Shown: positions 1 through 8,832 of the stretch, in pieces
Layout: each line of letters begins with the position of its first letter
How positions within the stretch are numbered: the stretch's first letter is position 1
Assembly (NCBI GenBank): GCA_041399065.1
Contig: JAWKTN010000001.1
Coordinates: 620,001 to 684,000 of the forward strand
Source: JAGQPD01 sp020426865
Lineage (GTDB): Bacteria > Planctomycetota > Planctomycetia > Pirellulales > Pirellulaceae
Direction: 5' to 3'
DNA length: 64,000 nt
Translations under genes and position numbers: made by a program
The notes under the pieces: model-generated
The model's input: the letters and a program-made list of their open reading frames with translations, nothing else
Told to the model about the DNA's origin: nothing
The model's database searches: none

Positions 1-194
1 TCCAGAAACTCGAACTGCACAGGCTTTTTGATCTTGTAGGCGAAACGATCGGTGAGAAATACGTGCGAGATGTGCGTTTCGATGTGACGAACCGAATCAG
101 TCCGATCCGGGTAAGCATCACAACGAGTCAACGCTTGCGGCGCTGGCGGCCGCTGATTGGCGATCGGTCGATGAGTATTGCCGCTCTTAGTCAT
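1..194 (-). CDS. Aminoglycoside phosphotransferase/AAA kinase family protein, N-terminal part (runs off window)
   Basis: An open frame starts at an ATG on the minus strand and leaves the window without a stop after about 64 codons. Its last 25 residues contain ETHISHVFLTDRFAYKIKKP, which matches the start of the family whose N-terminal half resembles aminoglycoside phosphotransferases and whose C-terminal half is a P-loop kinase. In that family this segment is the first beta hairpin of the kinase-like fold, and the Lys-rich stretch sits where ATP is held. The first 35 residues are not conserved and look disordered. The slipin remnant lies 27 bp upstream on the same strand. The substrate is unknown, and nothing here supports antibiotic resistance as its role. 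The family call is recalled, not searched. Confidence 0.7.
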   Translation of the reverse strand, partial: MTKSGNTHRPIANQRPPAPQALTRCDAYPDRTDSVRHIETHISHVFLTDRFAYKIKKPVQFEFL

Positions 195-221
195 GGCTAT
201 GGCCTTATGGCTCAGTCGTTT

Positions 222-449
222 TCACTGTCGAGAGGCCGCAGTGCGTTCGCCTCGCTTTTTCGCGTCGTCGCCGGCATCCGGTTGGCAATTGCGGGCAGCG
301 GCGGCTTCGAGCAGCGGGCGGAACAAGTCGATCGGGATGGGGAACACGATCGTGGTGTTGTTTTCCGCACCCACGTCAACCAGTGTTTGCAGGCGCCAGT
401 GAGGCAAAAATGCCAGCAAAGATGAGTGCAATGAGGTAACGGATGTCAA
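222..449 (-). pseudogene. Slipin (SPFH/band 7) C-terminal remnant
   Basis: The reading frame holds the segment LQTLVDVGAENNTTIVFPIP followed by IDLFRPLLEAA, the hallmark C-terminal end of bacterial slipins, which are membrane-anchored SPFH proteins. The first 22 residues, up to about the Trp-Arg before this segment, do not resemble a slipin. The SPFH domain expected upstream (about 200 residues) is absent in all minus-strand frames. In another frame just upstream there is a short hydrophobic start, MIDIRYLIALIFAGIFASL, overlapping the end of a different short frame by ATGA. This could be the severed N-terminus of the same or a neighbouring gene. I read this as the 3' stub left after an internal deletion. 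Confidence 0.6.
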
Positions 450-961
450 TCATTCGAGACGAGTGACCGCAAACCACGCGCCGGCCACGAGACCGAAAAA
501 ACGACGTGGGTTAAGCTTCCTGCTTCCCTTCCTTTGCAGCAAATCGCGGTCCCGTCGCAAGCTGGAACCTTACGCCACGACTCTGTGCCGGGCGTCACTT
601 GGGATCGCGGCGAGATTGACCAATCTGGCTCGGATTCCTGAAAGGCAGCTACGACATATTGTCCTATGTGGCGGACACGTCTCGCGTAGACACGAAGTTG
701 CCCTCGGTGGAACCAGCACTGATTTCTCCAGTATGACCCGACACCACTCCGTTTGATGGGCAACGTCACAGTCAATTCGATCTGAAGAGTGACAAAGCGA
801 TGCGTGGACGACTGGCGCAGCGATTGCATATGTATAGACGTCCCCAAGTAGCGAAACGCGGCTACTCGCGCCAGGTACGGCGGATGTATTGGTCGCGGTT
901 CGAACCTAAGAGGGAGGACAGCAAAAATGAAGGCGAGTCCTAGTAGCGAGGAACTATCGCG
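450..961. other. No convincing gene; decayed intergenic stretch
   Basis: All six frames were read. The longest minus-strand frame is rich in Arg, Trp and Cys with no recognisable motif and covers the proline-rich gene on the other strand, as expected for a shadow. No tRNA, terminator or repeat was seen. The stretch probably contains debris from the slipin locus. Confidence 0.4.
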
Positions 962-1288
962 ATGAACTACGCAGACCAGTCCGTCACGTTCGCACAGGGT
1001 GATCCGCCAAAAGAGCCCGATGACGAACCTGGGCCGGAGGTGCCGCCACCACCTCGTCCGACGCCAGGCACACCGCGCCCCGGTGATCCACCGGGACAGC
1101 CGCCTCGTCCTCATGATCCGCCACCCGCGAAGCCAGAGCCCGATTCACCTGGGCCGGTTCGGCCGAAGGATACAGGGTTGGTCGATCCTCGCGACTTGAC
1201 CGGCGAGCAAGACGAGCCGCTGCCCTTGCCGGATGAGCCAATCAGCGAAACACCGGACGAGGACAACACGCCGGGTGACGCGAAATGA
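962..1288 (+). CDS. Small proline-rich acidic protein
   Basis: This 108-residue protein is about one quarter proline, with repeated PPRP, PGDPPG and PEPD blocks and many Asp and Glu. It has no signal peptide, membrane segment or Cys. The ATG is preceded by GAGGAACTATCGCG, a plausible ribosome site at a usable distance. Low-complexity Pro-rich proteins like this are usually disordered linkers or envelope proteins, but no function can be assigned. It is followed after 70 bp by the frameshifted rpiB on the same strand. It could be a fortuitous frame in GC-rich DNA. The ribosome site and steady composition to the stop favour a real gene. Confidence 0.5.
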   Translation: MNYADQSVTFAQGDPPKEPDDEPGPEVPPPPRPTPGTPRPGDPPGQPPRPHDPPPAKPEPDSPGPVRPKDTGLVDPRDLTGEQDEPLPLPDEPISETPDEDNTPGDAK

Positions 1289-1358
1289 TGCTACCGTCCA
1301 TCGAGGCGAACTCGGCAATCCACCGAAGTACTCGCTCAATCGCCCAACCCGTATAGCC

Positions 1359-1822
1359 ATGCAACTCGCGATCGGTGCTGATCATGCTGGGTTTCAGCTC
1401 AAGCAGCAACTCGTGAAAGAGCTGCAGCGCTGGGACTACGACGTAATTGACGTGGGAACGCACGATTCGCAACCAGCGGATTACCCGACACGACCGAAGC
1501 CGTTGGCTTAGCAGTGCGAGAGGGTCGCGTCGACCGCGGGATCGTGATTTGCGGTAGCGGCGTGGGCGCCACCATCGCGGCAAACAAACTGCCAGGCATC
1601 CGCGCCGGCCTGTGCCACGATCTTTACTCCGCCAAGCAAGGCGTGCAGCACGATTGGATGAACGTTCTCGTCCTGGGCGCGAGAATCGTCACAGCCAAAA
1701 CGGCGATTGAACTCGTCCGCGCATTCGTACAGGCGACTTTCTCCGGCGATGAACGCCACCTACGGCGGCTGAATAAGGTACGCGTCTTGGAGGCTCGTTA
1801 CGGCGACATCAAGACGCAGTGA
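1359..1822 (+). pseudogene. rpiB: Ribose 5-phosphate isomerase B, single-base frameshift
   Basis: RpiB interconverts ribose 5-phosphate and ribulose 5-phosphate in the pentose phosphate pathway. The first part reads MQLAIGADHAGFQLKQQL and runs to DSQPADYP. The second part, in a different frame, continues VGLAVREGRVDRGIVICGSG and includes the GSGVG phosphate-binding loop and CHDLYSA segment. Inserting one G near base 1490 (CCCGAC to CCCGGAC) restores a continuous 154-codon RpiB of normal length, reading DYPDTTEAVG across the junction. The total of 464 nt is 3n+2, consistent with one lost base. Either the gene is freshly inactivated or a homopolymer base was missed in sequencing. It ends 5 bp from the convergent CHAD gene. 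Confidence 0.85.
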
Positions 1823-1827
1823 CGAAG

Positions 1828-2769
1828 TCAAACGAGCGTCAACTCGTTTCCCAACTTCGGCTGCAGATTCGGCCTCGCCTGCCAGGTTTCCCAATAACGG
1901 CCAAGGCGCGAACGGAGTTGTTTCGGCTTCTCCGCCAAGAGCCGTTCGCCCAGTGGCCGAGCTTTCGCTAGTAGTTCCGCCCGACGCCGATCGATCAGCC
2001 CGATGAGCACTTGCAGGTCCGATTCGCTGCCGAAGCGGTCAGGATCGTCTAGCAAAGTCTGCCGAAAGACAGCTAGATCATGGTCGTCACCCAGCAGGTC
2101 GGATAACTCGTCGGTTGCACCGCGCCACAAATTCATCATGTCGGGCCAGATGCGGCGCAGCAGACGAGCGTGATACCAATGGTACTTTATGCGTTTACGC
2201 CACTCGTGAAAGTTCTCCCTGCTGGGCTTTTCGTATGCGCTGCGAAGCGCCTTTCGGCCGCGGCGGTAGGTCTTCGCCAGGCCGCCTTCCACAGCCGAAA
2301 AGCCGTCGTCGTTGACCTTCCACTTAGCTGCTCGCCCGCGCGCTTCGCGCATTTTGGCCAGGAACTCGTCCAGCTTGTTGTCCAGACCGACTTTGTCGTC
2401 GGCGATTTTCTGTCGCCGCTCGGCAAGCTCGTCCCGAACCGGCACGAAGGCATCCTGCTCAATCTGATCGTGGAAGTGTCCCAGCAAACCATCAAAGCAT
2501 TCGATGATGGACTGCGCGTCGCGGACATACGACAACTCACGGGCCGCGTCGCGAAAGAACTCGTTCTCCCTCTGGTAATCGTTGAACTCTGGTCGCACCA
2601 AGCGGATCAGGCCCCGCAGCTTTTTGCACCGTTTGCGCACCTGATGCACGGTTTCATGGCGGTCCAGTTGTTCATCCAGGATTTCCCCGATCGCCTTGTC
2701 GATCTGCTCCAACGCGATTTTGCGTACGCTGGCTTGGACGGACTTGCTTCTGCGAATCCGGTAGGCCAT
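1828..2769 (-). CDS. CHAD domain protein
   Basis: The 313-residue protein is almost entirely a CHAD domain (conserved histidine alpha-helical domain), which binds polyphosphate on a basic surface. The family's paired helical repeats are visible: HETVHQVRKRCKKLRGLIRL near residue 40 and FHEWRKRIKYHWYHARLL near residue 195, each with the His and clustered Lys/Arg expected to contact phosphate. There is no CYTH domain, so it is a stand-alone CHAD protein. It is intact from ATG to stop, unlike its neighbours. A polyphosphate-binding protein fits with the PPK2 gene and the pyrophosphatase elsewhere in the window, although no direct link is shown. The DUF72 remnant lies upstream on the same strand. 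Confidence 0.9.
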   Translation of the reverse strand: MAYRIRRSKSVQASVRKIALEQIDKAIGEILDEQLDRHETVHQVRKRCKKLRGLIRLVRPEFNDYQRENEFFRDAARELSYVRDAQSIIECFDGLLGHFHDQIEQDAFVPVRDELAERRQKIADDKVGLDNKLDEFLAKMREARGRAAKWKVNDDGFSAVEGGLAKTYRRGRKALRSAYEKPSRENFHEWRKRIKYHWYHARLLRRIWPDMMNLWRGATDELSDLLGDDHDLAVFRQTLLDDPDRFGSESDLQVLIGLIDRRRAELLAKARPLGERLLAEKPKQLRSRLGRYWETWQARPNLQPKLGNELTLV

Positions 2770-2924
2770 GGCGAAGTTCTCCCACGGATCATTGTCGGCG
2801 ATCGCGAAGGTAACAGGGATCTTCGTCGTCCCAACGCCGAACCCACGAGGCCAGCCACCGCGAATTCCATGCCAAAGTCAACAACCGGGACGAGCCGGAA
2901 GCTCCAACAGTTAGCCTGCACAAC

Positions 2925-3197
2925 CAGAAACACACCAGCGTCGTTCAACTTTCGCATGTGTGTTAAGTAGCGATTCGCCTTTACCGTGTAAACAAAGCCG
3001 CTCGGCGCTTGCTTGCGCCAGGCATCGAACGTCTTGTTTTCCGGCTGCTGATAGAATGTGTTGTTGATCTCTGCGGTGTCAAAGACGCCGCAGTAGTGCG
3101 CAAACCAACCGTTCTGCGGCAACTCGTCTGGGTAGAAGTGCCCTTTCCAGTGATTGTAGTTCCAGCCCGATGTGCCGATGCGAATGTTGTGGGACAT
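2925..3197 (-). pseudogene. DUF72 (YecE-like) protein, truncated to the N-terminal third
   Basis: The frame begins MSHNIRIGTSGWNYNHWKG and runs through AEINNTFYQQP to VKANRYLTHMRKLND. This is the N-terminal TIM-barrel start of the DUF72 family, normally about 240-300 residues. After roughly 90 residues the homology stops abruptly, and the frame goes on into sequence antisense to other frames and then into the CHAD gene in the wrong frame. About two thirds of the domain is therefore missing. DUF72 genes often sit beside LigD and Ku genes, as here, so the neighbourhood is typical even though the gene is broken. The function of the intact family is not known. Confidence 0.8.
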
Positions 3198-3279
3198 GTA
3201 GGCAACGTTTCAATTTCTGGTAGCCGAACTCGCCTGTGTTTGGGCTTTCCAAAGGACGACCGAAGTCTGGTGACATCGG

Positions 3280-4169
3280 CTACTTCAGCTCTTGCAGCCG
3301 TTCGCGCGCCGCGTCCAAGCTGACGGCGTGCCGCCGGATGTCGCGCCATGGGTCTTCTTTCTGCCCCAGCCGGCGGAGGATGTTTTTCATGGTGTACGAT
3401 TGCGCGTCAAGGTCGTTATCGCTCAATTCGTTCCATTCCAGGGGCGTAGCAATCGGCGCGCCAGCTAGGGGCCGCACGGCATAGGGTGCGACGGCCGTTT
3501 GAGCGTAGGCGTTGCGCCCCGTGTCCAGATAGAGGCGGCCCTGACGTTTGTTCTTGCGCTGCTCAATCGTCAGCCGTTTCGATTCGCGGTCGGCCAGCAG
3601 GGCGGCAACGTCGCGGGCGAAAGCACGCACCGCGTTAAAGTCGGCAGACCGGTCGAGCGGGACGAGGACGTGCAGGCCTGGCGAGCCGGTCGTCTTCACG
3701 TGAGTTGGCAATTCGAGTTCGCCGAGCAATTCGTTCAATTTGCGCGCCTCGAACCGCACGGGCTCAAAGTCATCGCCTGGCGGATCGAGATCGAAAATCA
3801 ACTCGTCGGGATGCTGAAGCCGGTCGACTCGACCAAGCCAGGCGTGCGGAGAAATACAGCCTTGATTTGCGAGATACGCGAGAGTCGCCGCGTTATTGCA
3901 AACGACGTGCTCCGTCGAACCGCTCTCCTTCGACACTTCCACGCGATCGATCCACTCCCGATTTGCTTCTGATAAAACCCTTGCTCACCGATCCCGTCGG
4001 GAAAGCGATGCAGCATCAATGGACGGTCGCGCAGGTGCGGCAGCATGGTTTCGGCCACGTCGCGATAGTATGCGACCACATCCGCCTTGGTGATTCCGTC
4101 ACCGAGAAACAGCACCTTGTCGGGATTGGAAAGTTCAATCGTGTGCGAACCAAGCGAAATCGAGTTCAT
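3280..4169 (-). pseudogene. LigD-type DNA polymerase/primase domain protein, frameshifted
   Basis: This encodes the archaeo-eukaryotic primase-type polymerase of bacterial non-homologous end joining, which fills gaps with ribonucleotides at double-strand breaks. The first part starts MNSISLGSHTIELSNPDKVL and reaches GEQGFYQK. The second part, in another frame, reads REWIDRVEVSKESGSTEHVV, then DELIFDLDPPG with the catalytic Asp pair, then HVKTTGSPGLHVLVPL. Adding one A to the AAA run near base 3970 joins them as QKQNREWIDRV, exactly the family pattern. The ATG overlaps the ligase stop by ATGA, so this was a separate, translationally coupled gene rather than a fused LigD domain. Length otherwise fits the roughly 290-residue family. 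Confidence 0.85.
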
Positions 4170-5459
4170 GGTGTTTCTCGATGGACCTCTTTGGCTGGTT
4201 TGTCGCGACGCAGACCGAGAAACCGGGGATGTCGCAGGCGACCGTCGTTCGTCCATTCGGTGAAGCCGACCTCGGCGACCAATTCAGGTTCGACCCAATG
4301 CGCGCCCTTGTGGGGAAGATCATTGCCCGCGAACGGCGACTTTTGTTGCTTCTTCGAGGCGAGGCGCTGGCCCAATTTCTTGAGTGTCTGATCGTCGTAT
4401 CCCGTGCCCACCTTTCCAGCGTAAACCAGGCCGTCCGCGTCGTAGTAGCCGATCAGCAGCGTCCCAAAACCGACGCGCGCTCACCGTGGGTATCGGTGTA
4501 GCCGCCGATCACGAACTCTTGTCGACTAACGCACTTGAACTTCAGCCATTCTTTCGACCACTTGTGCTGATACGCGCTATCAGCCTGCTTGGCGATAATC
4601 CCCTCCCAGCCCTTGCGGCATGCCTCTTTATTGAACGCTTCACCTTCAGTGTTGCGGTGCGCGGTGAAACGCAGCGGGTCGTTAAATGACAGCACCCGGC
4701 GCAACAGCTTTTTGCGGTCGCGCAACGCAAGCTTCGTCGTCTTATAGCCGTCCAGATAGAGCAGATCGAAGACGTAATAGTACACCGCGACGCGCGAGGC
4801 CCGTACCTCGTCGGCGTCCTTGATTTGCATCCGGCTCTGCAACCGCGAGAAGCTGGTCACTGCGCCATCGAAGGCGACGATCTCGCCATCCACGAGGATT
4901 TGATCGCACCTTTGATCCTCCAACACACTTACGATTTCCGGATAGGTGGCGTTGAGCCGCATTTTGTTGCGAGATTTGAGCGACACATCTTCGCCATCAC
5001 GCATTGCCAGACATCGCCGGCCGTCGAGTTTCCTTTCGAAGATCCACTTCTCGTCCGAGAAACGCTTGTCGGTCAACGTCGCGAGCATCGGACTCATCCA
5101 CTGCGGCGATTTGCGCTGTCGAAGGTGCCGCGATCCCAGACGATCACGACGCCTGCTCCATATTGATCTTCTGGAATGACGCCCTCGAAGTCGCCGTAAT
5201 CCACCGGATGGTCCTCGGTCGGCAAAGCCAGACATTTGTCACGCGGATCGGTTGAGGGGCCCTTTGGCACGACCCACGACTTGAGCACGCCGTCAACTTC
5301 AAGCCGAAAGTCGTAGTGCAACGTGCTGGCGTCGTGTTTTTGAATGACGAATCCGGGCGGCGCGACCTGCTTGCCGGCACGCTCACCTTGCGGTTCGCTG
5401 GTCTGGCCGAAATCGCGCTTGCTGCGATACGTCCTCAGTTTGTCGGCGGATTTTGACAT
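4166..5459 (-). pseudogene. ligD: LigD phosphoesterase-ligase protein with internal deletion and frameshifts
   Basis: The N-terminal part shows the 3'-phosphoesterase domain of LigD: KHDASTLHYDFRLEVDG and DYGDFEGVIPEDQYGAG, ending at WDRGTF. It then shifts frame and the second half of that domain plus the linker is missing. The ATP-dependent ligase domain begins near MSPMLATLTD, with nucleotidyl-transfer motif FERKLDGRR and VDGEIVAFDG. It runs to YTDTHGERA, where one missing base near 4465 throws it into a stop. The OB-fold C-terminus continues in another frame from GTLLIGYYDADGLVYAGKVG to the stop. The ATG shares one base with the pyrophosphatase stop (TAATG), so the genes were coupled. No Ku gene is present in the window. 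Confidence 0.85.
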
Positions 5460-6043
5460 TACCAATCCGTCTCCCGTCTAAACTCTGGCAAGTTCGACCA
5501 CCGCTCATCCGACCTCGCTCGAAACTCGCGATAACGGTCCGTGGCAAGTTCAATGACCGAACTCGCTGCAACGGCGGAGTCGGGAGTATCCACTTCGACT
5601 TGTTTCTTTTCCAACACCTTGTAATCGAGAAAGTACCGTCTCAGTATCTCCAGCCGGTGAGGCGGCAGCTCCTCTGCCTCGTCAAATGCGTTGTATTCCG
5701 GATCGGCGACCGCGACGGCGATGACCTTGTGATCCCGCTTGCCCTCGTCCGTCATCGTCATCAACCCGATCGGACGGGCTTCGATGAGCGTAAGCGGGGC
5801 CACCGGTTCCTGGCACAACACAAAGATCTCCAGCGGGTCGTCATCGTCTGCCAGCGTATGTGGAATGAAGCCGTAGTTGGCCGGATAATGTACGGCCGAA
5901 TAGAGCACGCGGTCCATTTTCATGACGCCCGTGCTCTTATCGAGTTCATACTTGACGTTCGCCCCTCGCGGAATCTCGATGACTGCGTTGACCACGTGCG
6001 GTGCGCTGGCGCCAATCTTGATGTCGTGCCACGGATGAACCAT
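5459..6043 (-). CDS. ppa: Inorganic pyrophosphatase, family I
   Basis: This cytoplasmic enzyme hydrolyses pyrophosphate to phosphate with Mg2+, pulling biosynthetic reactions forward. The 194-residue protein has the family core: IEIPRGANVKYELDK near residue 22, then HYPANYGFIPHTLADDDDPL, which contains the metal-binding DxDDPL signature (here DDDDPLE). DEGKRDHKVIAV and KKQVEV follow. The C-terminus is about 20 residues longer than the E. coli enzyme. Its stop codon overlaps the start of the broken ligase gene, and it follows dodecin by 11 bp, so it was probably the head of a repair operon or part of a longer run from the sod side. Confidence 0.95.
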   Translation of the reverse strand: MVHPWHDIKIGASAPHVVNAVIEIPRGANVKYELDKSTGVMKMDRVLYSAVHYPANYGFIPHTLADDDDPLEIFVLCQEPVAPLTLIEARPIGLMTMTDEGKRDHKVIAVAVADPEYNAFDEAEELPPHRLEILRRYFLDYKVLEKKQVEVDTPDSAVAASSVIELATDRYREFRARSDERWSNLPEFRRETDW

Positions 6044-6054
6044 CGCTCCAGCCG

Positions 6055-6261
6055 CTACATTTCTTCGATGGCAAACGCGACGTCCATGGTCACTTTGTAA
6101 TTGGTCAACTTGTCGTTCTCGATCTTGGCTGTCCAGTCGGTGACCTTGATGCCGCTGATCCCCCGTAGCGTCTTGGCGGCGTTCGTGACTCCTTGCTGAA
6201 CGGCGTCGTCAAAACTCTTTCGCGAGGTCGATACGACACTAACAATCTTGGCAAGTTCCAT
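6055..6261 (-). CDS. Dodecin (flavin-binding small protein)
   Basis: The 68-residue product starts MELAKIVSVVSTSRKSFDDA and ends VTMDVAFAIEEM, a complete dodecin. Dodecins form hollow dodecamers that bind and buffer flavins. The motif GIKVTDWTAKIENDKLTNYK contains the Trp that stacks on the flavin ring. The start is fixed by AGGAGAACCGCA directly upstream of the ATG; a longer in-frame extension to 6495 lacks homology and was not used. It is on the same strand as, and 11 bp from, the pyrophosphatase, with superoxide dismutase 100 bp upstream, in a run of stress-related genes. Confidence 0.92.
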   Translation of the reverse strand: MELAKIVSVVSTSRKSFDDAVQQGVTNAAKTLRGISGIKVTDWTAKIENDKLTNYKVTMDVAFAIEEM

Positions 6262-6362
6262 TGCGGTTCTCCTGGAAAAGTTGAAAGGGGCGCTGGCCAG
6301 TACGTGGCCCTCCACGCACTCTTGGCGGGCCTGGCTACGAACTCGTGTGCAACGTTCTGAGC

Positions 6363-6989
6363 CTAGGTAGTCGCACCTTGTTTCGCTTGTGCTTCGTAGT
6401 TCTTGGCGACGTTGTCCCAATTGACGACATTCCAGAAAGCGTCCACATACTCGGCGCGGCGATTCTGGTACTTGAGGTAGTAGGCGTGCTCCCACACGTC
6501 CAACCCAAGAATGGGCGTGCGGCCTGACATGAGCGGGCTATCTTGGTTCGCCGTGCTCTCGACAATCAGTTTTCCGTCGCGATCCAGGCTCAACCAGGCC
6601 CAGCCGCTACCAAATCGGCCCGTTGCCGCTTCTGTAAACGCCTCTTTGAACGCATCGAACGCGCCAAAGGCATCGTGAAGCGTCTGGGCAAATTCGCCTT
6701 GGGGTTGGTCGCCGCCGCCAGGTGCAATCAGCGTGAAGAACAGGCTGTGGTTGGCGTGACCGCCGCCGTTGTTTCGTACCGCCGTTCGGACATCTTTCGG
6801 CACATTGTCCAGATCCGAAATCAGATCCACCACCGACTTGGCATGCAAATCGGAGTGTCCTTCGAGTGCTGCGTTCAGCTTGTCGACGTAGCCTTGATGA
6901 TGTTTGGTGTGATGGATTTCCATCGTTTGGGCATCAATGTGCGGCTCCAGCGCATCGTAGTCGTACGGCAGTTGTAGCAGAGTATGCAT
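6363..6989 (-). CDS. Superoxide dismutase, Fe/Mn family
   Basis: This enzyme dismutates superoxide to hydrogen peroxide and oxygen. All metal ligands are visible in the 208-residue chain: His in EIHHTKHHQGYV near residue 28, His in GGHANHSLFF near residue 80, and Asp and His in LGLDVWEHAYYLKYQ near residue 165. GGGHANH and the DVWEHAYY signature place it in the Fe/Mn family. Fe versus Mn cannot be decided safely from sequence. There is no signal peptide, so it acts in the cytoplasm. AGGAGGATTGCC precedes the ATG, an excellent ribosome site. KatG at 34-36 kb could remove the peroxide it makes. Confidence 0.96.
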   Translation of the reverse strand: MHTLLQLPYDYDALEPHIDAQTMEIHHTKHHQGYVDKLNAALEGHSDLHAKSVVDLISDLDNVPKDVRTAVRNNGGGHANHSLFFTLIAPGGGDQPQGEFAQTLHDAFGAFDAFKEAFTEAATGRFGSGWAWLSLDRDGKLIVESTANQDSPLMSGRTPILGLDVWEHAYYLKYQNRRAEYVDAFWNVVNWDNVAKNYEAQAKQGATT

Positions 6990-7037
6990 GGCAATCCTCC
7001 TATTGAAAATCGAGTGACAGAATCATAATTTGGCTCT

Positions 7038-7424
7038 TCACGGCGTGCGGTGACTTTGGCGGTTGCCTCGCTCATGTTCAGCGCACGGGTTGCATCGTCG
7101 TCGATCGTAATCGTGGTCAACTCCCGTTGGTGGGCCGCCCGCAATGCCTCGTGGCATGCGTGAATCGCATTCATCACGGGGCGTCGCGGATCGAAGAAAG
7201 TGGTACTGTCCGCCAGCTCTGTCATCTTGTCGCACGTAAACGGCGATGCTCGTGGCGGGGCCTTTCTGCTGCGCACGGTGGCCGCCGAGCATTTCGATGA
7301 CGTTTTGGTTGACAGGAATGGCCGCCACGTCGTTCAGTTCGTCCGTCGGAAGAGAAACAACGTGTATGTGCCCATCCAAAGGGCCACCAAAGAATTCGAC
7401 GTGTTCGATTCGATGTGTTTGCAT
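7038..7424 (-). CDS. Hypothetical small protein with GGPLDG motif
   Basis: The protein starts MQTHRIEHVEFFGGPLDGHI and shows NQNVIEMLGG and IAVYVRQDDRAGGQYHFLR, a pattern I recall from small uncharacterised planctomycete proteins beginning with an EFFGGPLDG segment and ending in a YxFLR strand. After that strand the last 40 residues are Arg-, Cys- and Gly-rich and may be out of the original frame. The overlapping frame encoding HQRELTTITIDDDATRALNM looks equally protein-like, so a frameshift near base 7190 is possible. The start is 20 bp from the stop of the sigma-54 activator, suggesting co-transcription. Function is unknown. Confidence 0.5.
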   Translation of the reverse strand: MQTHRIEHVEFFGGPLDGHIHVVSLPTDELNDVAAIPVNQNVIEMLGGHRAQQKGPATSIAVYVRQDDRAGGQYHFLRSATPRDECDSRMPRGIAGGPPTGVDHDYDRRRCNPCAEHERGNRQSHRTP

Positions 7425-7443
7425 GACTCCAGGCGTATCCAAC

Positions 7444-8481
7444 TTACGCGACCTCCTTACTTGCGCGGGCCAGCCTTCGTTGCAGCGTGCGCACTGAAAT
7501 GTCAAGTTTCTGAGCAGCTCGCGTGCGGTTGCCGTCACACCGCTCCAAGGTTTCTGTGATGATCGTCTCTTCAATTTCCGCAAGCGAAATGTTGTCTGGC
7601 ACTTCAAACCGCGGAAGTGGGTTTCGCGCATTCTTGCGGACCACCGGCGGCACGTCGTCGCTGGTCAACATGTCCGCATTGGTCAACACGACCATACTCT
7701 CGACGCAATTGCGCAGTTCCCGCACGTTGCCAGGCCAAGGGTGTGAGTCGAGAAACGCCATCAACTCCTCATCCACGTCGAGCGGCATGCGATTGTAAGT
7801 CTCGCAGAAGTAATCGACGAAATGCCGCACGAGCATTGGGATGTCCCCTTGACGCTTACGCAGTGGCGGCAGCGAGATGCGGACCACGTTCAAGCGATAA
7901 TAGAGGTCTTCGCGAAAGTCGTCATCTGCGACCATTTTTTCCAGCGGGCGATGGGTCGCGGCGACGACGCGGACGTCGACTTCGCGGTCGTCGTTCCCGC
8001 CCACCGGCGTGACGATTCGATTCTCCAACACGCGCAGCAGCTTGGCCTGAGATGGGGGGTGCAGATCGCCGATTTCGTCGACGAAAATCGTGCCGCCCTT
8101 GGCCGCTTCGAATCGCCCCACTCTGTCGGCGGCGGCTCCAGTGAACGACCCCTTCACATGGCCGAACAATTCGCTCTCGACGAGCGCTTCCGGCACGGCG
8201 GCCATATTGATCGTCACGAACGGGCCGGCCGATCGCTCACTGGCCGCATGAATTGCTTCGGCGATCAGTTCCTTGCCCGTACCCGACTCGCCCGTCACCA
8301 GCACGGTGCTGTCCACGGGAGCCACTTGCCGAACAAACTGATAGACCTCGTCCATCAACGGCGACTGGCTGACGATCTTCTTCAGCAGGTTGTCGTCGAA
8401 CGGGGGATCGTGGCCGTTGCGCCGCGGCAAGTCGTTGGCCGACTTCGTAGAACGCTTCGGTTTCGTGGCAGTTGTAGGCAT
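7444..8481 (-). CDS. Sigma-54-dependent transcriptional activator without receiver domain
   Basis: The 345-residue protein has a short N-terminal tail, an AAA+ sigma-54 interaction domain and a Fis-type helix-turn-helix. Walker A is GESGTGKE (64-71), the sigma-54 contact loop reads GSFTGA (111-116, usually GAFTGA), and Walker B is VDEIGD near 134. The C-terminus SLAEIEETIITETLERCDGN leads into the DNA-binding helices RTRAAQKLDISVRTLQRRL. There is no receiver or sensor domain, so activity must be controlled by abundance, by a partner (PspF-like) or by a free receiver, and several stand-alone receivers lie just upstream. The targets are unknown, but sigma-54-like promoter sequences exist elsewhere in the window. 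Confidence 0.93.
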   Translation of the reverse strand: MPTTATKPKRSTKSANDLPRRNGHDPPFDDNLLKKIVSQSPLMDEVYQFVRQVAPVDSTVLVTGESGTGKELIAEAIHAASERSAGPFVTINMAAVPEALVESELFGHVKGSFTGAAADRVGRFEAAKGGTIFVDEIGDLHPPSQAKLLRVLENRIVTPVGGNDDREVDVRVVAATHRPLEKMVADDDFREDLYYRLNVVRISLPPLRKRQGDIPMLVRHFVDYFCETYNRMPLDVDEELMAFLDSHPWPGNVRELRNCVESMVVLTNADMLTSDDVPPVVRKNARNPLPRFEVPDNISLAEIEETIITETLERCDGNRTRAAQKLDISVRTLQRRLARASKEVA

Positions 8482-8504
8482 GTCGAGTTCCTTTCCTATG
8501 ACTT

Positions 8505-8786
8505 CTATTTGGGGTGTCTGGGGCCGGCGGCACCGTCTTCAACTTCCAACTCGTCAATCACGTGCAAGACACCAGCAACACGCGACGAGCAACTGACGCA
8601 CAACCAACGATCGTGTGCCGAGGCGACACGCCCGCGCAAGACAACAACTCCGCCGTCAACATCCACGCGGAATCCTTCCATGCCACGGATTCCGCGGGTG
8701 GTTAGGAACCGTTCAACTCGCTGGCGAAGCTCTCCGCTGACTCCACAGGTTTCTTGGTCCATCATTGCGGCGGATGCGGTTGTCAT
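8505..8786 (-). CDS. BON domain protein
   Basis: The 93-residue protein carries one BON-like fold (about residues 20-90): LRQRVERFLTTRG, then FRVDVDGGVVVLRGRVASA, then VAGVLHVIDELEVED, the beta-alpha-beta pattern of BON modules, which bind phospholipid or small ligands. There is no signal peptide or membrane segment, so it is probably cytoplasmic, unlike OsmY. The ATG at 8786 is chosen; an alternative in-frame ATG 15 bases upstream adds only MRERN. It lies 23 bp upstream of the sigma-54 activator and a second BON-like gene lies about 1.1 kb further upstream. Both end in a similar LEVED motif, suggesting duplication. Confidence 0.75.
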   Translation of the reverse strand: MTTASAAMMDQETCGVSGELRQRVERFLTTRGIRGMEGFRVDVDGGVVVLRGRVASAHDRWLCVSCSSRVAGVLHVIDELEVEDGAAGPRHPK

Positions 8787-8832
8787 GTTTCGCTCTCTCA
8801 TCTCTGTATGACTCCTTGATCGTTGTCCGTGG

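Noticed and set aside
446..1114. 222-codon minus-strand open frame
   Set aside because: Arg/Trp/Cys-rich with no motif. Its first part is antisense to the proline-rich gene and its end has no ribosome-linked neighbour.
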